DNA of 64,000 nucleotides from CAVXZE01 sp964615365. GTDB lineage: Bacteria; Myxococcota_A; UBA9160; UBA6930. The stretch lies in the NCBI GenBank assembly GCA_964615365.1, contig CAZTOU010000021.1, positions 7,683 to 71,682 on the forward strand, written 5' to 3'. The notes beneath the pieces were generated by a model that ran no database searches, was not told where the DNA came from, and was given only the letters and a program-made list of their open reading frames with translations. Below are positions 34,246 to 42,305 of this stretch, in pieces; the first letter of the stretch is position 1, and every line of letters starts with the position of its first letter. Made by a program: the position numbers and the translations under genes.

Positions 34246-35976
34246 TCAGAGGTGCACGTCGGGCTCGGGAACGCCGCCGCTGCTGGCGAGGCAGTCGAAG
34301 TCGCAGCCGAGGTGCGCCTGGGTCACGTGTTCGGCGAACAGGGCCTGGTAGCCGCGTCGCGCCTGCGGGCGGGTCGGCTGCCATCGGGATCGGCGCTCGT
34401 CGAGCTCTGCGTCACTCACCCTGAGCTCGATCCTGCGCTCGGGCACGTCGAGCTCGATCACGTCACCGGTTTGGACCAGCGCCAGGGGCCCGCCCACGTG
34501 AGACTCGGGAGAGACGTGGAGGATGCAGGTTCCGTAGCTGGTTCCGCTCATCCGGGCGTCGCTCACGCGGACCATGTCCCGGACCCCTCTCTGGGCGAGC
34601 TTCTGTGGAATCGGCAGCATTCCGCACTCGGGCATGCCCGGTCCACCGCGAGGTCCTTCGTTTCGCAGAATCAGCACGCTCCTCTCGTCCATCTCGAGGT
34701 CCGGGTCGTGGACCCGCGCGGCGAGGTCGTCGACGCCGTCGAAGACGATCGCGCGGCCCTGGTGCCGGAGCAGCGACGCGCTCGCGGCGCTCGGCTTGAT
34801 CACGCAGCCGTCCGGCGCGAGGTTCCCCCGCAGCACCGCGAGCGCCCCCTCGGCGACCGGCTCCGAGAGCGGCCGGATGACATTTGCGTCGTGGACCTTC
34901 GCGCCCTCGATGTTCTCTCCCAGCGTTCTCCCGCTGACCGTCGCGCAGTCGAGTGCCAGGTGCTCCCGGATCCGACCGAGCAGCGCTCGAATTCCGCCCG
35001 CCCAGTAGAAGTCTTCCATCAGGTGCTCACCGGAGGGGTGCACGTTCGCCAGCACGGGGACGCTGCGCGCCACGGCGTCCAGATCATCGAGCGAGAGCGT
35101 GACGCCGGCGCGGCCCGCCAGGGCGATCAAGTGGATCGCCGCGTTCGTCGATCCCCCCAGTGCCGCGCTGACAGTGGCGGCATTGCGAAAGGAGGCTTCG
35201 GTGAGGAGATCGGACGGCGTGAGGCCGCACCAGGCCATCTCGACGATCCGCCGGCCCGCTTCGACCGCGAGTCGCGCTCCCAGCGCATCGACCGCCGGCA
35301 CCGAAGAGACCCCCGGCAGGGAGAACCCGAGCACTTCGGCAAGGGTCGTCATCGTCGACGCCGTCCCCATGTCGTTGCAGGTTCCCACCGTGGGGGCGCA
35401 GGTCCGCTCGACCTCGAAGAAGTCCTCGGCCGAGATGTTGCCGACCGCGAGCTCCTGGCCGTACTTCCAGCCCGCCGACGACGACCCCAGGCGCTCGCCG
35501 CGCCACGAGCCGCTCATCATGAATCCCGCCGGCACGTAGATGCAGGGGATGTCGGCGCTGATCGCCCCCATCAGGAGCGCAGGCGTGGTCTTGTCGCAGC
35601 CCCCGAGGAGCACCGCGCCGTCGACCGGATGGCAGCGGATCAGTTCTTCGGTCTCCATCGCGAGGAAGTTGCGGTAGAGCATGGTCGTGGGAGCGACGTT
35701 CCGCTCGCTGAGCGACATCGCGGGAAGCTCCACGGGGAATCCGCCCGCGTGGAGGACGCCGCGCTTCACACTCTCGGCGCGCTCCTTGAGATTCCCGTGG
35801 CAAGTGTTGAGGTCACTCCAGGTGTTGATGATGGCGATCACGGGCCGACCGACGAACTCCTCGATCCCCCAGCCGTTCTGGAGCATCCGGGATCGGCGAC
35901 CGAAAGACAGCGGACCCTTCCCGAACCAACGGTGGCTGCGAAGCTCAGCGGGCTCTTTGCGTTTGGACTCGACCAT
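34246..35976 (-). CDS. IlvD/Edd family dehydratase (aldonate type)
   Basis: 576 residues from ATG 35976. INTWSDLNTCHGNL, GGCDKTTPALLMGAISADIPCIYVPAG and APTVGTCNDMGTASTM hold the cysteines and lysine of the iron-sulfur site; LGGSTNAAIHLIALAGRAG, DARMSGTSYG and VSPESHVGGPLALVQTGD follow. The closest fits are arabinonate, xylonate and galactonate dehydratases rather than dihydroxyacid dehydratase, because the N-terminal RWFG-x2-PLSFGRRSR block is of that branch. Together with the UxaA pair and the dapA remnant this is a sugar-acid degradation operon. Confidence 0.87.
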   Translation of the reverse strand: MVESKRKEPAELRSHRWFGKGPLSFGRRSRMLQNGWGIEEFVGRPVIAIINTWSDLNTCHGNLKERAESVKRGVLHAGGFPVELPAMSLSERNVAPTTMLYRNFLAMETEELIRCHPVDGAVLLGGCDKTTPALLMGAISADIPCIYVPAGFMMSGSWRGERLGSSSAGWKYGQELAVGNISAEDFFEVERTCAPTVGTCNDMGTASTMTTLAEVLGFSLPGVSSVPAVDALGARLAVEAGRRIVEMAWCGLTPSDLLTEASFRNAATVSAALGGSTNAAIHLIALAGRAGVTLSLDDLDAVARSVPVLANVHPSGEHLMEDFYWAGGIRALLGRIREHLALDCATVSGRTLGENIEGAKVHDANVIRPLSEPVAEGALAVLRGNLAPDGCVIKPSAASASLLRHQGRAIVFDGVDDLAARVHDPDLEMDERSVLILRNEGPRGGPGMPECGMLPIPQKLAQRGVRDMVRVSDARMSGTSYGTCILHVSPESHVGGPLALVQTGDVIELDVPERRIELRVSDAELDERRSRWQPTRPQARRGYQALFAEHVTQAHLGCDFDCLASSGGVPEPDVHL

Positions 35977-36009
35977 TCTGTTTCTCCCGAAGTGGACGGT
36001 TCGACGAAT

Positions 36010-36082
36010 GCGCCGCGTTGGCACCGGCCGCCTGCGCGCAGTGCGTCAGCATGACGGGGAAGATCCCTTCGAACGGGTTCAT
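36010..36082 (-). pseudogene. N-terminal fragment of a DapA-like aldolase
   Basis: ATG 36082 opens MNPFEGIFPVMLT, the usual start of a DapA-family 2-keto-3-deoxy-acid aldolase, 5 bases after the TetR stop. After 13 residues the text (HCAQAAGANAAHSS) no longer fits the family. The enzyme would have completed the pathway of the two dehydratases, so its loss may block this operon. Confidence 0.45.
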
Positions 36083-36087
36083 GGGGG

Positions 36088-36798
36088 CTAGCTCCGGAGG
36101 CCCGCAGCGAGTGTCGAGACCAGATCGGGCAGCGCATCCGCGCGGGAGTAGGGGGGAGCCAGGCGCCCGTCCAGCTGCTTCCACCCGAGCCATGCCATGG
36201 TCTCGGTCATCAGGCGCGCCACGACTCCAGGGAGGTGCAGCTTCCGGATTGCCCCCTGCTCGATGCGAAGCTGCAGATACGACTCGAGCTGCTCGAGGAT
36301 CCTCTTGCGCGCGAACCGGTCGTACACTCGAGCGAGCTCGGGGAACTCCTGCGCGGACTTCTCGAGGATCACGATCTGCACTCGGTGCGCGTCGAGGAGG
36401 TCCCACATCTCGCCGAGGATCGCCTTGAGCTCGGCCTCGATGACGATCTCCTCCTCCGGCGTGGCGGCGCACGAATCGATGCTGGGAAGCCGGCTTTGAC
36501 GCCGAAGCTCCTTCCCCAGATGGGGGAGGAGCTCGTCTTCGGTTCGGGCCAGGGCGACGTCGCCCGGGCTCACAGAGACGCCGTCGGCCGGCGTGCCGTG
36601 CTCGAGGATGTAGTGGAAGAGCTGGAGCTTGCCCGGGAAATAGAGATAGAGAGTCGCCTTCGAGACCCCTGCCTCGCTGGCGATGTCCTCCATCTGCGCC
36701 CGCCGGAAGCCGGAGCGGGCGAAGACGCGAGCTGCGGCTCGAATGATCTCCGAGATCCGATCTGCGGGCATGACTCGGGGCACAACGATGGCTCCCAT
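36088..36798 (-). CDS. TetR family transcriptional regulator
   Basis: 236 residues from ATG 36798; ATG 36771 is also possible. HTH region: EIIRAAARVFARSGFRRAQMEDIASEAGVSKATLYLYFPGKLQLF. The C-terminal part carries the TetR_C motif EPEELARVYDRFARKRI-type helix. It heads the sugar-acid operon (dapA remnant, IlvD, VTT, SAF, UxaA) in the same direction, and the palindrome at 36801-36821 lies just before its start, which suggests autorepression. Confidence 0.87.
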   Translation of the reverse strand: MGAIVVPRVMPADRISEIIRAAARVFARSGFRRAQMEDIASEAGVSKATLYLYFPGKLQLFHYILEHGTPADGVSVSPGDVALARTEDELLPHLGKELRRQSRLPSIDSCAATPEEEIVIEAELKAILGEMWDLLDAHRVQIVILEKSAQEFPELARVYDRFARKRILEQLESYLQLRIEQGAIRKLHLPGVVARLMTETMAWLGWKQLDGRLAPPYSRADALPDLVSTLAAGLRS

Positions 36799-36800
36799 TG

Positions 36801-36821
36801 ATAACTGACCTAGTCGGTTAT
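36801..36821. promoter_or_regulatory. Probable TetR operator, 9-bp inverted repeat
   Basis: ataactgac (36801-36809) and gtcggttat (36813-36821) form an inverted repeat with one mismatch around cta, in the shape ACTGAC-x3-GTCxGT common to TetR sites. It lies between the TetR gene and the divergent acetyltransferase gene. Confidence 0.6.
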
Positions 36822-36903
36822 ATACTCCCTGAGGACCAGCCTGTCAACTCCCGACTGCGACCGACTGGCGGAGGAAGGTCGCGGCTGCGACGGTTCCTCG
36901 CCC

Positions 36904-37533
36904 ATGTGGACCGTGGAACGCTTGAGCGAGCCTCTGGGGCCGCACTACGACGGGGTCCTCGACGTCCTCTCGCTCGGCTTCGAGACCGATCCCGGCTACC
37001 TGGCCCTCTTGCAGGGTTCGGGCGAAGCCCGCCCCCGGCTGATCCGAGAGCTGAACCGCTCCACACTCGAGCTGCACCTCGCTGGCCACCAGCCCGTCTT
37101 CGCGATCGAGCAGGATGGAGAGGTCTTGGGGGTCTCTCTCGCCGAGGAGCCCGGTGCCTCTCTTCCGCTCCTGGCCGCTGCGAAGGAGCTGGTCCGCCTG
37201 CTTCGGGTGACCACGCTCTCCGTGACGCTCCGTTCGGTTCGGGGTCTGTTCGCTCTCATGCGCGAGCGCCTCCGGGAGCCCCACTACTACCTCGGCATGC
37301 TGGCCGTACATCCGCGGGTGCGGGGGCGTGGACTCGCTCGGGCCCTTCTGGAAGACCTCCACGCGGCTTCCGAATCGCATCCCGATTCCGTCGGGGTCGG
37401 GCTGGACACGACGAACCCTCGAAACGTGACGCTATACGAGCACTTCGGATACCAGATGGTCGCGCGGCTCCGGGTGTCCGGTGCCGACACCTGGTGCATG
37501 TTTAGACCCAATCGGTCCAACCGGCGAATGTGA
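36904..37533 (+). CDS. GNAT family N-acetyltransferase
   Basis: 209 residues. The acetyl-CoA pocket is YLGMLAVHPRVRGRGLARALLEDL (near 125), where V-x(3)-RGRGLA is the P-loop motif A; DTTNPRNVTLYEHFGYQ (near 165) is the motif B and final strand. The N-terminal half is less conserved and sets substrate preference, which is unknown. It is divergent from the TetR gene, with a weak ribosome site at its start. Confidence 0.83.
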   Translation: MWTVERLSEPLGPHYDGVLDVLSLGFETDPGYLALLQGSGEARPRLIRELNRSTLELHLAGHQPVFAIEQDGEVLGVSLAEEPGASLPLLAAAKELVRLLRVTTLSVTLRSVRGLFALMRERLREPHYYLGMLAVHPRVRGRGLARALLEDLHAASESHPDSVGVGLDTTNPRNVTLYEHFGYQMVARLRVSGADTWCMFRPNRSNRRM

Positions 37534-37617
37534 GGATACGGAAATGGCTGTTGTCGATGGAGGGCGTGGTTCCGCCCAGCCGGGCGGAGACATCGCCGCC
37601 ACCGCAGGGAGGCGTGC

Positions 37618-39564
37618 ATGCTTCGGTTCCTGATCTCGATCGCCGTGGTCTGGGTTGCATGGCCGGCCTGGAGCGAGGAGCCCGCGGAGGTTCCCCGCCT
37701 GGAGCCCACTCCCTGCTCGAGCTTCGACCTGCACGACGAGAGCGCAGAGTGCGGATTCCTGGTCGTGCCCGAGAATCGGGAGCAGCCGGAGGGGCGGACC
37801 CTGCGGCTCGCCGTCGCCGTGCTCGAGAGCCGAAGCGCCGATCCCCAGCCGGACCCGGTGATCTACCTGCACGGCGGGCCCGGGGGAAGCGCGATCGCGG
37901 ACGCCTCGCTCTGGCTGGACCACCCGTTGCGCGACGACCGCGACTTCATCCTGATCGATCAACGGGTGACCGGCTTCTCGGAGCCCGAGCTCTGCCCCGA
38001 GCTCTCGCGGGACGACATGATGGTCATGGCCCGCGACCGCTCCACCGGCGAGGCGATGGCAGAGCGACTGGCGCTGTCACTGGCCTGCCGCGACGAGCTG
38101 CTCTCGGAGGGCGTGGACCTCGCCTCCTACAACAGCGATGCGAGCTCCGCGGATCTCTCCGACCTTCGCCGCGTGCTCGGCCACGACTCCTGGAACCTCT
38201 ACGGGATCTCCTACGGCACCAAGCTCGCTCTCACCACGATGCGCAACGCACCCGAGGGAATCCGCAGCGTCGTGCTCGATTCCGCGTACCCTCCCGGCGT
38301 ACAGGCCTTCGACCATCGGACGCTCAACCTGGTGCGCGCTCTCAAGGTGCTCTTCGAGGCCTGCGCGTCCGATGCGGCCTGTCACGCCGCCTATCCGGAT
38401 CCGAAGGAGGGCTTCTTCGCGATCTTGGAGGACCTGGGGGAGCGCCCGCTCACCATCCGCGGCGTCGACGGCGCGGGGTATCCCGGCGATGAGTTCACCG
38501 TAAACGCCCAGGACTCCGTGATCGCCACTCACCAGATGCTCTACCGCCGTCCGATGATCGCACTGGTTCCCTTCGCACTGGAGGCGATGCGGACGCGGAA
38601 CCGGGAGGCTCTCTACGGCCTGGTCGACACCTTCGGAGAGCGAGCTTCGGAGATCAGCCGAGCCACCTACAACCTGGTGGAGTGCTGGGAGCGCGGTCCC
38701 TTCGGAAGCCGCGAGGCGTACGAGGCGCTGACCGCCGGCCATCCCCGGATGCGCGCCAACTTCACCTACTTCGATGTGGACCAGGAGATCTGCGACGCCT
38801 GGTCGGAGGACCATGCGGGCCCCGAAGAATCGCTTCCGGTGAAGAGCGACATTCCCACTCTGATCTTCGGGGGCGACTTCGACCCGATCACACCACCGGA
38901 GTGGGGAAGGCGCGCCGCGCGGACCCTAGCGAACAGCCACTACTTCGAGTTCTCGGGCATCGGCCACGCGGCTAGCATCTCCCACTCCTGCCCCGAGTCC
39001 ATGACCGTTGCGTTCGTCCAGGATCCCACCCGTGCGCCGGACGCGAGCTGCATGGACGAGATGGAGCCCATCGCCTTCGTGACCGATCTCCACGTGAACA
39101 GCGGGGTGTATCGGCTCTCGAAGGCGCTCCTGGTCGAACGCGACGGCGGGGCGGTCCTCGCGTGTACGGCGGTCACCCTGGCGCTGCTCGTGGGCGCACT
39201 CTGGTCTCCGCTGGCCGTGCGGCTCGGGCGAAAGGAGCAGGAGAAGCCCGGCGGCACGGGCGCGCGCCGGCTGGCCAGCGCGGCCTGTGGGGTGGCCCTG
39301 GTCTTCCTCGTGGGGCTGGGGGCCACCTTGATGATCACCGCCGACGAGAACCCGGTCATTCTCGCCTTCGGCGTGCCGGGGTGGGCGGCACCGCTCTTCT
39401 GGCTCCCGGTCCTCGCCGCGCTCATCATGCTGGGCGCGCTCTTCCTGACACTGTCCGCCTGGAGCTCGGAGTGGTGGTCTCCGCGGCGGAAGCTCCTCCA
39501 CACCGTGGCGATCCTCGGCTGTGTCGGGTTCCTGGCCCTGCTGCTCCGCTTCGGGATCCCCTGA
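37618..39564 (+). CDS. TAP-like alpha/beta hydrolase with C-terminal membrane segments
   Basis: 648 residues; GGGAGG precedes ATG 37618. Signal peptide (about 1-18), then a tripeptidyl-aminopeptidase-type hydrolase: IYLHGGPGGSA oxyanion site near 82, nucleophile Ser198 in YGISYGTK, Asp in FGGDFDPITPPEWG and His in SGIGHAASIS. About 120 residues of C-terminal extension hold four hydrophobic spans (AVTLALLVGALW, LVFLVGLGATLMI, LFWLPVLAALIMLGALFLTL, ILGCVGFLALLLRF), which TAP-family enzymes normally lack. Known: such enzymes cleave N-terminal proline or tripeptides. Inference: it is tethered in the membrane with the catalytic domain outside. Confidence 0.83.
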   Translation: MLRFLISIAVVWVAWPAWSEEPAEVPRLEPTPCSSFDLHDESAECGFLVVPENREQPEGRTLRLAVAVLESRSADPQPDPVIYLHGGPGGSAIADASLWLDHPLRDDRDFILIDQRVTGFSEPELCPELSRDDMMVMARDRSTGEAMAERLALSLACRDELLSEGVDLASYNSDASSADLSDLRRVLGHDSWNLYGISYGTKLALTTMRNAPEGIRSVVLDSAYPPGVQAFDHRTLNLVRALKVLFEACASDAACHAAYPDPKEGFFAILEDLGERPLTIRGVDGAGYPGDEFTVNAQDSVIATHQMLYRRPMIALVPFALEAMRTRNREALYGLVDTFGERASEISRATYNLVECWERGPFGSREAYEALTAGHPRMRANFTYFDVDQEICDAWSEDHAGPEESLPVKSDIPTLIFGGDFDPITPPEWGRRAARTLANSHYFEFSGIGHAASISHSCPESMTVAFVQDPTRAPDASCMDEMEPIAFVTDLHVNSGVYRLSKALLVERDGGAVLACTAVTLALLVGALWSPLAVRLGRKEQEKPGGTGARRLASAACGVALVFLVGLGATLMITADENPVILAFGVPGWAAPLFWLPVLAALIMLGALFLTLSAWSSEWWSPRRKLLHTVAILGCVGFLALLLRFGIP

Positions 39565-39759
39565 GACGGATCGCCGCGAAGCGGCGGTGAGGTCGGCGGT
39601 CGTTGCGCCTGGCCGGCGGGCCCCGTAGCCGCGCGATTTCCCTGAGTTCTCCCCCTGGTTCAGGGATTCTGGGGCGGAGAGACGGGCTCGCCTGGACTGC
39701 CCGCTCCGCCCGTCTCCCGGGTCGCGAGAGATTCGCTAGATTCATTCCTCTGTTTCCAC

Positions 39760-39836
39760 GCGCCCGTAGCTCAGTTGGATAGAGCGCCAGGTTGCGGACC
39801 TGGAGGCCGCACGTTCGAGTCGTGCCGGGCGCGCCA
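39760..39836 (+). tRNA. tRNA-Arg (anticodon GCG)
   Basis: A complete cloverleaf of 77 bases: acceptor GCGCCCG paired to CGGGCGC, D-arm gctc/gagc, anticodon stem CCAGG/CCTGG around TTGCGGA (anticodon GCG, reading CGC), T-arm GCACG/CGTGC around TTCGAGT, and a 3' discriminator G with encoded CCA. It stands alone on the plus strand, a common chromosomal integration site. Confidence 0.95.
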
Positions 39837-39845
39837 GTAAACGAG

Positions 39846-39879
39846 AGCGGTTCCGGTCGGTTACGCCGGGGCCGCTTTT
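39846..39879 (+). terminator. Rho-independent terminator of tRNA-Arg
   Basis: Eleven-base arms agcggttccgg (39846-39856) and ccggggccgct (39866-39876), with two G-U pairs, around a nine-base loop and followed by TTT; it starts 10 bases after the tRNA. Confidence 0.85.
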
Positions 39880-39883
39880 CTTC

Positions 39884-39902
39884 GGGCCCAGGCCAAGCGT
39901 CT
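39884..39902. repeat. 19-bp direct repeat, left copy
   Basis: gggcccaggccaagcgtct lies 48 bases after the tRNA and recurs identically at 40725-40743, flanking the toxin-antitoxin genes. Only the repeat, and nothing else of the flanks, is shared. Confidence 0.7.
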
Positions 39903-39998
39903 CTTTCCCTCCCAGCCCAAGTGCACGTGAGACCGCCGAGCGTGCTCTCGTCCGGGGGGTTCACCACCATGGTGCCCCCCGAGTTCGTCGCACTGGCT

Positions 39999-40334
39999 TT
40001 ACGGGCTCCGGAGGAGACGCTCGAAGAGCAGGTCCTCCAGGTCCCGCCGCGCGTCGAAGACCGCGAGGACGGTCACGGTGTCGCCTTCGATGCGGTAGAT
40101 GAGGCGATACGGCCGGATCATGAGCTCCCGCCAGGTACGCATCTGGAAGCGAGCTAGCTCGGGGACCACGCGGCCACGCGCCGGGCTGGACTCGAGCGTC
40201 GCGGTACGGGCTTCGATCCGCTGCAGTACGCGCTCGGCACCCTGCTGGGAATCCAACGCAAGGAAGGTCACGATCTCCTCGAGGTCGCGGACCGCCACCT
40301 CGGCCCACTCGACGCGGAAGCGGCGCCTAGCCAT
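39999..40334 (-). CDS. RelE/ParE family toxin
   Basis: 111 residues. FRVEWAEVAVRDLEEIVTFLAL, GRVVPELARF, WRELMIRPYRLIYRIEGDTVTVLAVFDARRDLE is the RelE/ParE order, with the conserved R-x-YRLIY core and the final VFDARRD strand. It is translated after the antitoxin with an 8-base overlap, so their production is coupled. RelE types cut mRNA and ParE types poison gyrase; the sequence does not tell which. Confidence 0.85.
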   Translation of the reverse strand: MARRRFRVEWAEVAVRDLEEIVTFLALDSQQGAERVLQRIEARTATLESSPARGRVVPELARFQMRTWRELMIRPYRLIYRIEGDTVTVLAVFDARRDLEDLLFERLLRSP

Positions 40335-40614
40335 TCCGGGCAGTCCGCTCGATCGCCCTTTTCGCCCGGCGGAAGGCGTCTGCCTGTTTCACCATACGAC
40401 CCCGCTCGACGTCCGCCTCTCCCTGCGCCAGCGCTTTGAGCAGGGCCATGGCCGCTCTCCACCGGTCGTAGGTCTCGACGTCCATCACCACGACCTTCGC
40501 TTCGCCATTCTGGGTGATGGTGATGGGTCGGCCCTCCTCGCTCACCTCCCGCACCAGATCTGCGGTCTTGGTCTTGAGATGAGTGATGGGACGCACGTCT
40601 TTCTTCGCGGGCAT
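40327..40614 (-). CDS. Phd/YefM family antitoxin
   Basis: 95 residues. DVRPITHLKTKTADLVREVSEEGRPITITQNGEAKVVVMDVETYD is the Phd/YefM fold with the dimer hairpin, and the charged C-terminal helix (ERGRMVKQADAFRRAKRAIE) is the toxin-binding part. Its promoter region holds an 8-bp inverted repeat, a likely operator for conditional autorepression by the pair. Confidence 0.85.
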   Translation of the reverse strand: MPAKKDVRPITHLKTKTADLVREVSEEGRPITITQNGEAKVVVMDVETYDRWRAAMALLKALAQGEADVERGRMVKQADAFRRAKRAIERTARNG

Positions 40615-40634
40615 GGGGGCTCTCCACTACCAGA

Positions 40635-40656
40635 CAGAATTTAAGACGAAATTCTG
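40635..40656. promoter_or_regulatory. Toxin-antitoxin operator candidate
   Basis: cagaattt (40635-40642) and aaattctg (40649-40656) are perfect inverted arms with six bases between, 21 bases before the antitoxin start. Confidence 0.6.
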
Positions 40657-40724
40657 ACCTATACACGTCTTCGGCGCAAGCGGGCCGGGCCCGCATCACT
40701 CCCTCCCTTCGGTCGGCGGGGGAG

Positions 40725-40743
40725 GGGCCCAGGCCAAGCGTCT
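40725..40743. repeat. 19-bp direct repeat, right copy
   Basis: Identical to 39884-39902. It lies 111 bases upstream of the antitoxin start and about 90 bases before the CoA ligase gene, so the two copies bracket an 840-base block with the toxin and antitoxin genes. Confidence 0.7.
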
Positions 40744-40783
40744 GATGGAAGAGGACGCCCGGCTGAAGATGCTGGGTGCGTAG
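40727..40783 (+). pseudogene. Short IS3-OrfA-like fragment
   Basis: Eighteen residues, AQAKRLMEEDARLKMLGA, then a stop; this resembles the end helix of IS3-family OrfA (KRLKELEEENARLKKLLA). It overlaps the right 19-bp repeat. The match is short and could be chance. Confidence 0.25.
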
Positions 40784-40832
40784 CGGGCCCGTGACGAGAG
40801 CGTTAGAAAGGTATGGCGGTGGAGGGAGAGTA

Positions 40833-42245
40833 TTGCCCACGAAGACATTCGATCAGCTGAGGCCTCTCTTCTCGCCCCGGTCCATTGCGATCATCGGCGC
40901 CTCCAGGACGCGGGGCAAATGGGGTCATGACATGGTCCTCAGGCCCATCCAGTCCTCTTTCCGGGGATCCATCTACCCCATCAACCCCAAAGGGGGTGAG
41001 ATCGAAGGGCTCCGAGCCTATCCAAGCGTGCTGGATGTCGATGATTCCATCGACATGGCCGTGATCACGATTCCGGCTCCGCTGGTTCCGGGGGCTGTGA
41101 GGGACTGTGCCAAGAAGGGAATCAAGGCGATCGTGCTGATCACGGCGGGATTCGCCGAGACGGGGTCGAAGGGGCGGGCGCTGCAGGACGAAGTCGTCGC
41201 CATCGCCAGAGCTGGCGGGATTCGGTTCATGGGCCCCAATGGCATGGGAATCTGGTCATCCGAGGTTCGTCTCAACTGCGCATTCGACTTCACCCCCCAG
41301 GCAGGGGGCATTTCCTTCATCTCCCAGAGCGGCACGATGGGCGGCTATCTGCTCGCCACGGCCAACGACAAGGGCTACGGCTTCAATGCCTTTCTGAGCG
41401 TCGGGAACCAGGCCGACCTGGAAATGGCGGACTACGTCGAATACCTGCGCGATGACGAGCGGACCAAGGTCATCGTCCTGTATGTCGAAGGGCTGAAGGA
41501 CGGGAAGAGATTCCTGGAGAGTGCGCGAGCCGCTACCGCGAAGAAGCCGATCATCGTCTTCAAGGCTGGACGCACGGAGGACGGGTCGAGAGCGGCGCTC
41601 AGCCACACGGCTTCCCTGGCCGGTTCCGACGAGATCTTCGACGCCGCCTGTCGCCAGGCAGGGATCATTCGAACCCGTGACGTGATTCACGCCTTCGACA
41701 TTGCGGAAGCCCTCTCGAAACAGCCCCTGCCAGCGGGAAACCGGGTCGGCATCGTGTCGGGCGGCGGCGGCGAGTGCGTCTGCTGTACGGATGCCTGCAA
41801 CGGGTATGAGTTGGAGGTTCCGGAGCTGAACGATGAAGCGGTGGATGCGCTCTCAGCGCACCTGCTGCCCCATGCATCCAGACCGAAGAACCCGATCGAC
41901 CTGGCCGCAGACCCCAGGCACATGACCGTGGCCAAGATCGCTGAGTTCCTCGCCAAGCAGCCCGAAATCGATGCCATCATCGCGCGGGCGCCCACCTGGG
42001 GGATCGAGCCCTCCACCGTCAAGGAGGCGCTCAGTGCGGCAGAGATCATCTCTCGGATTCCCGAGCAATACGGGAAGCCCGTGATCGCGACGGCACTCCG
42101 GCGAGAGCGAAGCGGTGTCGTGTATGAATTGATGCGTCAGCGAAACATCCCGACCTACGAATTCCCCGAGGAAGCGGCGCGGGCGATCTACGGGCTGTAC
42201 AGCTACGCGAAGATCCTGAAACGAGCCGAAATCACGGCACCGTAG
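40833..42245 (+). CDS. ADP-forming acyl-CoA synthetase, alpha-type subunit
   Basis: 470 residues from TTG 40833, with GGAGGG upstream. CoA-binding domain: LFSPRSIAIIGASRTRGKWG and YPINPKGGEIEGLRAYPSV; ligase domain: FMGPNGMGIWS, SFISQSGTMGGY, LSVGNQADLEMADYVEY. The phospho-histidine motif is LSHTASLAGSDEIF. A C-terminal Ligase_CoA-type domain follows, but no ATP-grasp subunit is present. It resembles the gene at 17371 in layout, not closely in sequence. It is followed by the convergent ferredoxin-nitroreductase, not by a beta subunit. Confidence 0.82.
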   Translation: MPTKTFDQLRPLFSPRSIAIIGASRTRGKWGHDMVLRPIQSSFRGSIYPINPKGGEIEGLRAYPSVLDVDDSIDMAVITIPAPLVPGAVRDCAKKGIKAIVLITAGFAETGSKGRALQDEVVAIARAGGIRFMGPNGMGIWSSEVRLNCAFDFTPQAGGISFISQSGTMGGYLLATANDKGYGFNAFLSVGNQADLEMADYVEYLRDDERTKVIVLYVEGLKDGKRFLESARAATAKKPIIVFKAGRTEDGSRAALSHTASLAGSDEIFDAACRQAGIIRTRDVIHAFDIAEALSKQPLPAGNRVGIVSGGGGECVCCTDACNGYELEVPELNDEAVDALSAHLLPHASRPKNPIDLAADPRHMTVAKIAEFLAKQPEIDAIIARAPTWGIEPSTVKEALSAAEIISRIPEQYGKPVIATALRRERSGVVYELMRQRNIPTYEFPEEAARAIYGLYSYAKILKRAEITAP

Positions 42246-42305
42246 GACAGCTCTGAGTCGCTCCCTCCTCCTCTGCGCTCCGGGGAAGCTGTCTCAGCAG
42301 CCCCG

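Noticed and set aside
39760..40157. Coding frame through the tRNA and terminator
   Set aside because: The 121-codon frame starting at 39792 crosses a complete tRNA cloverleaf and its terminator and runs antisense to the toxin gene.
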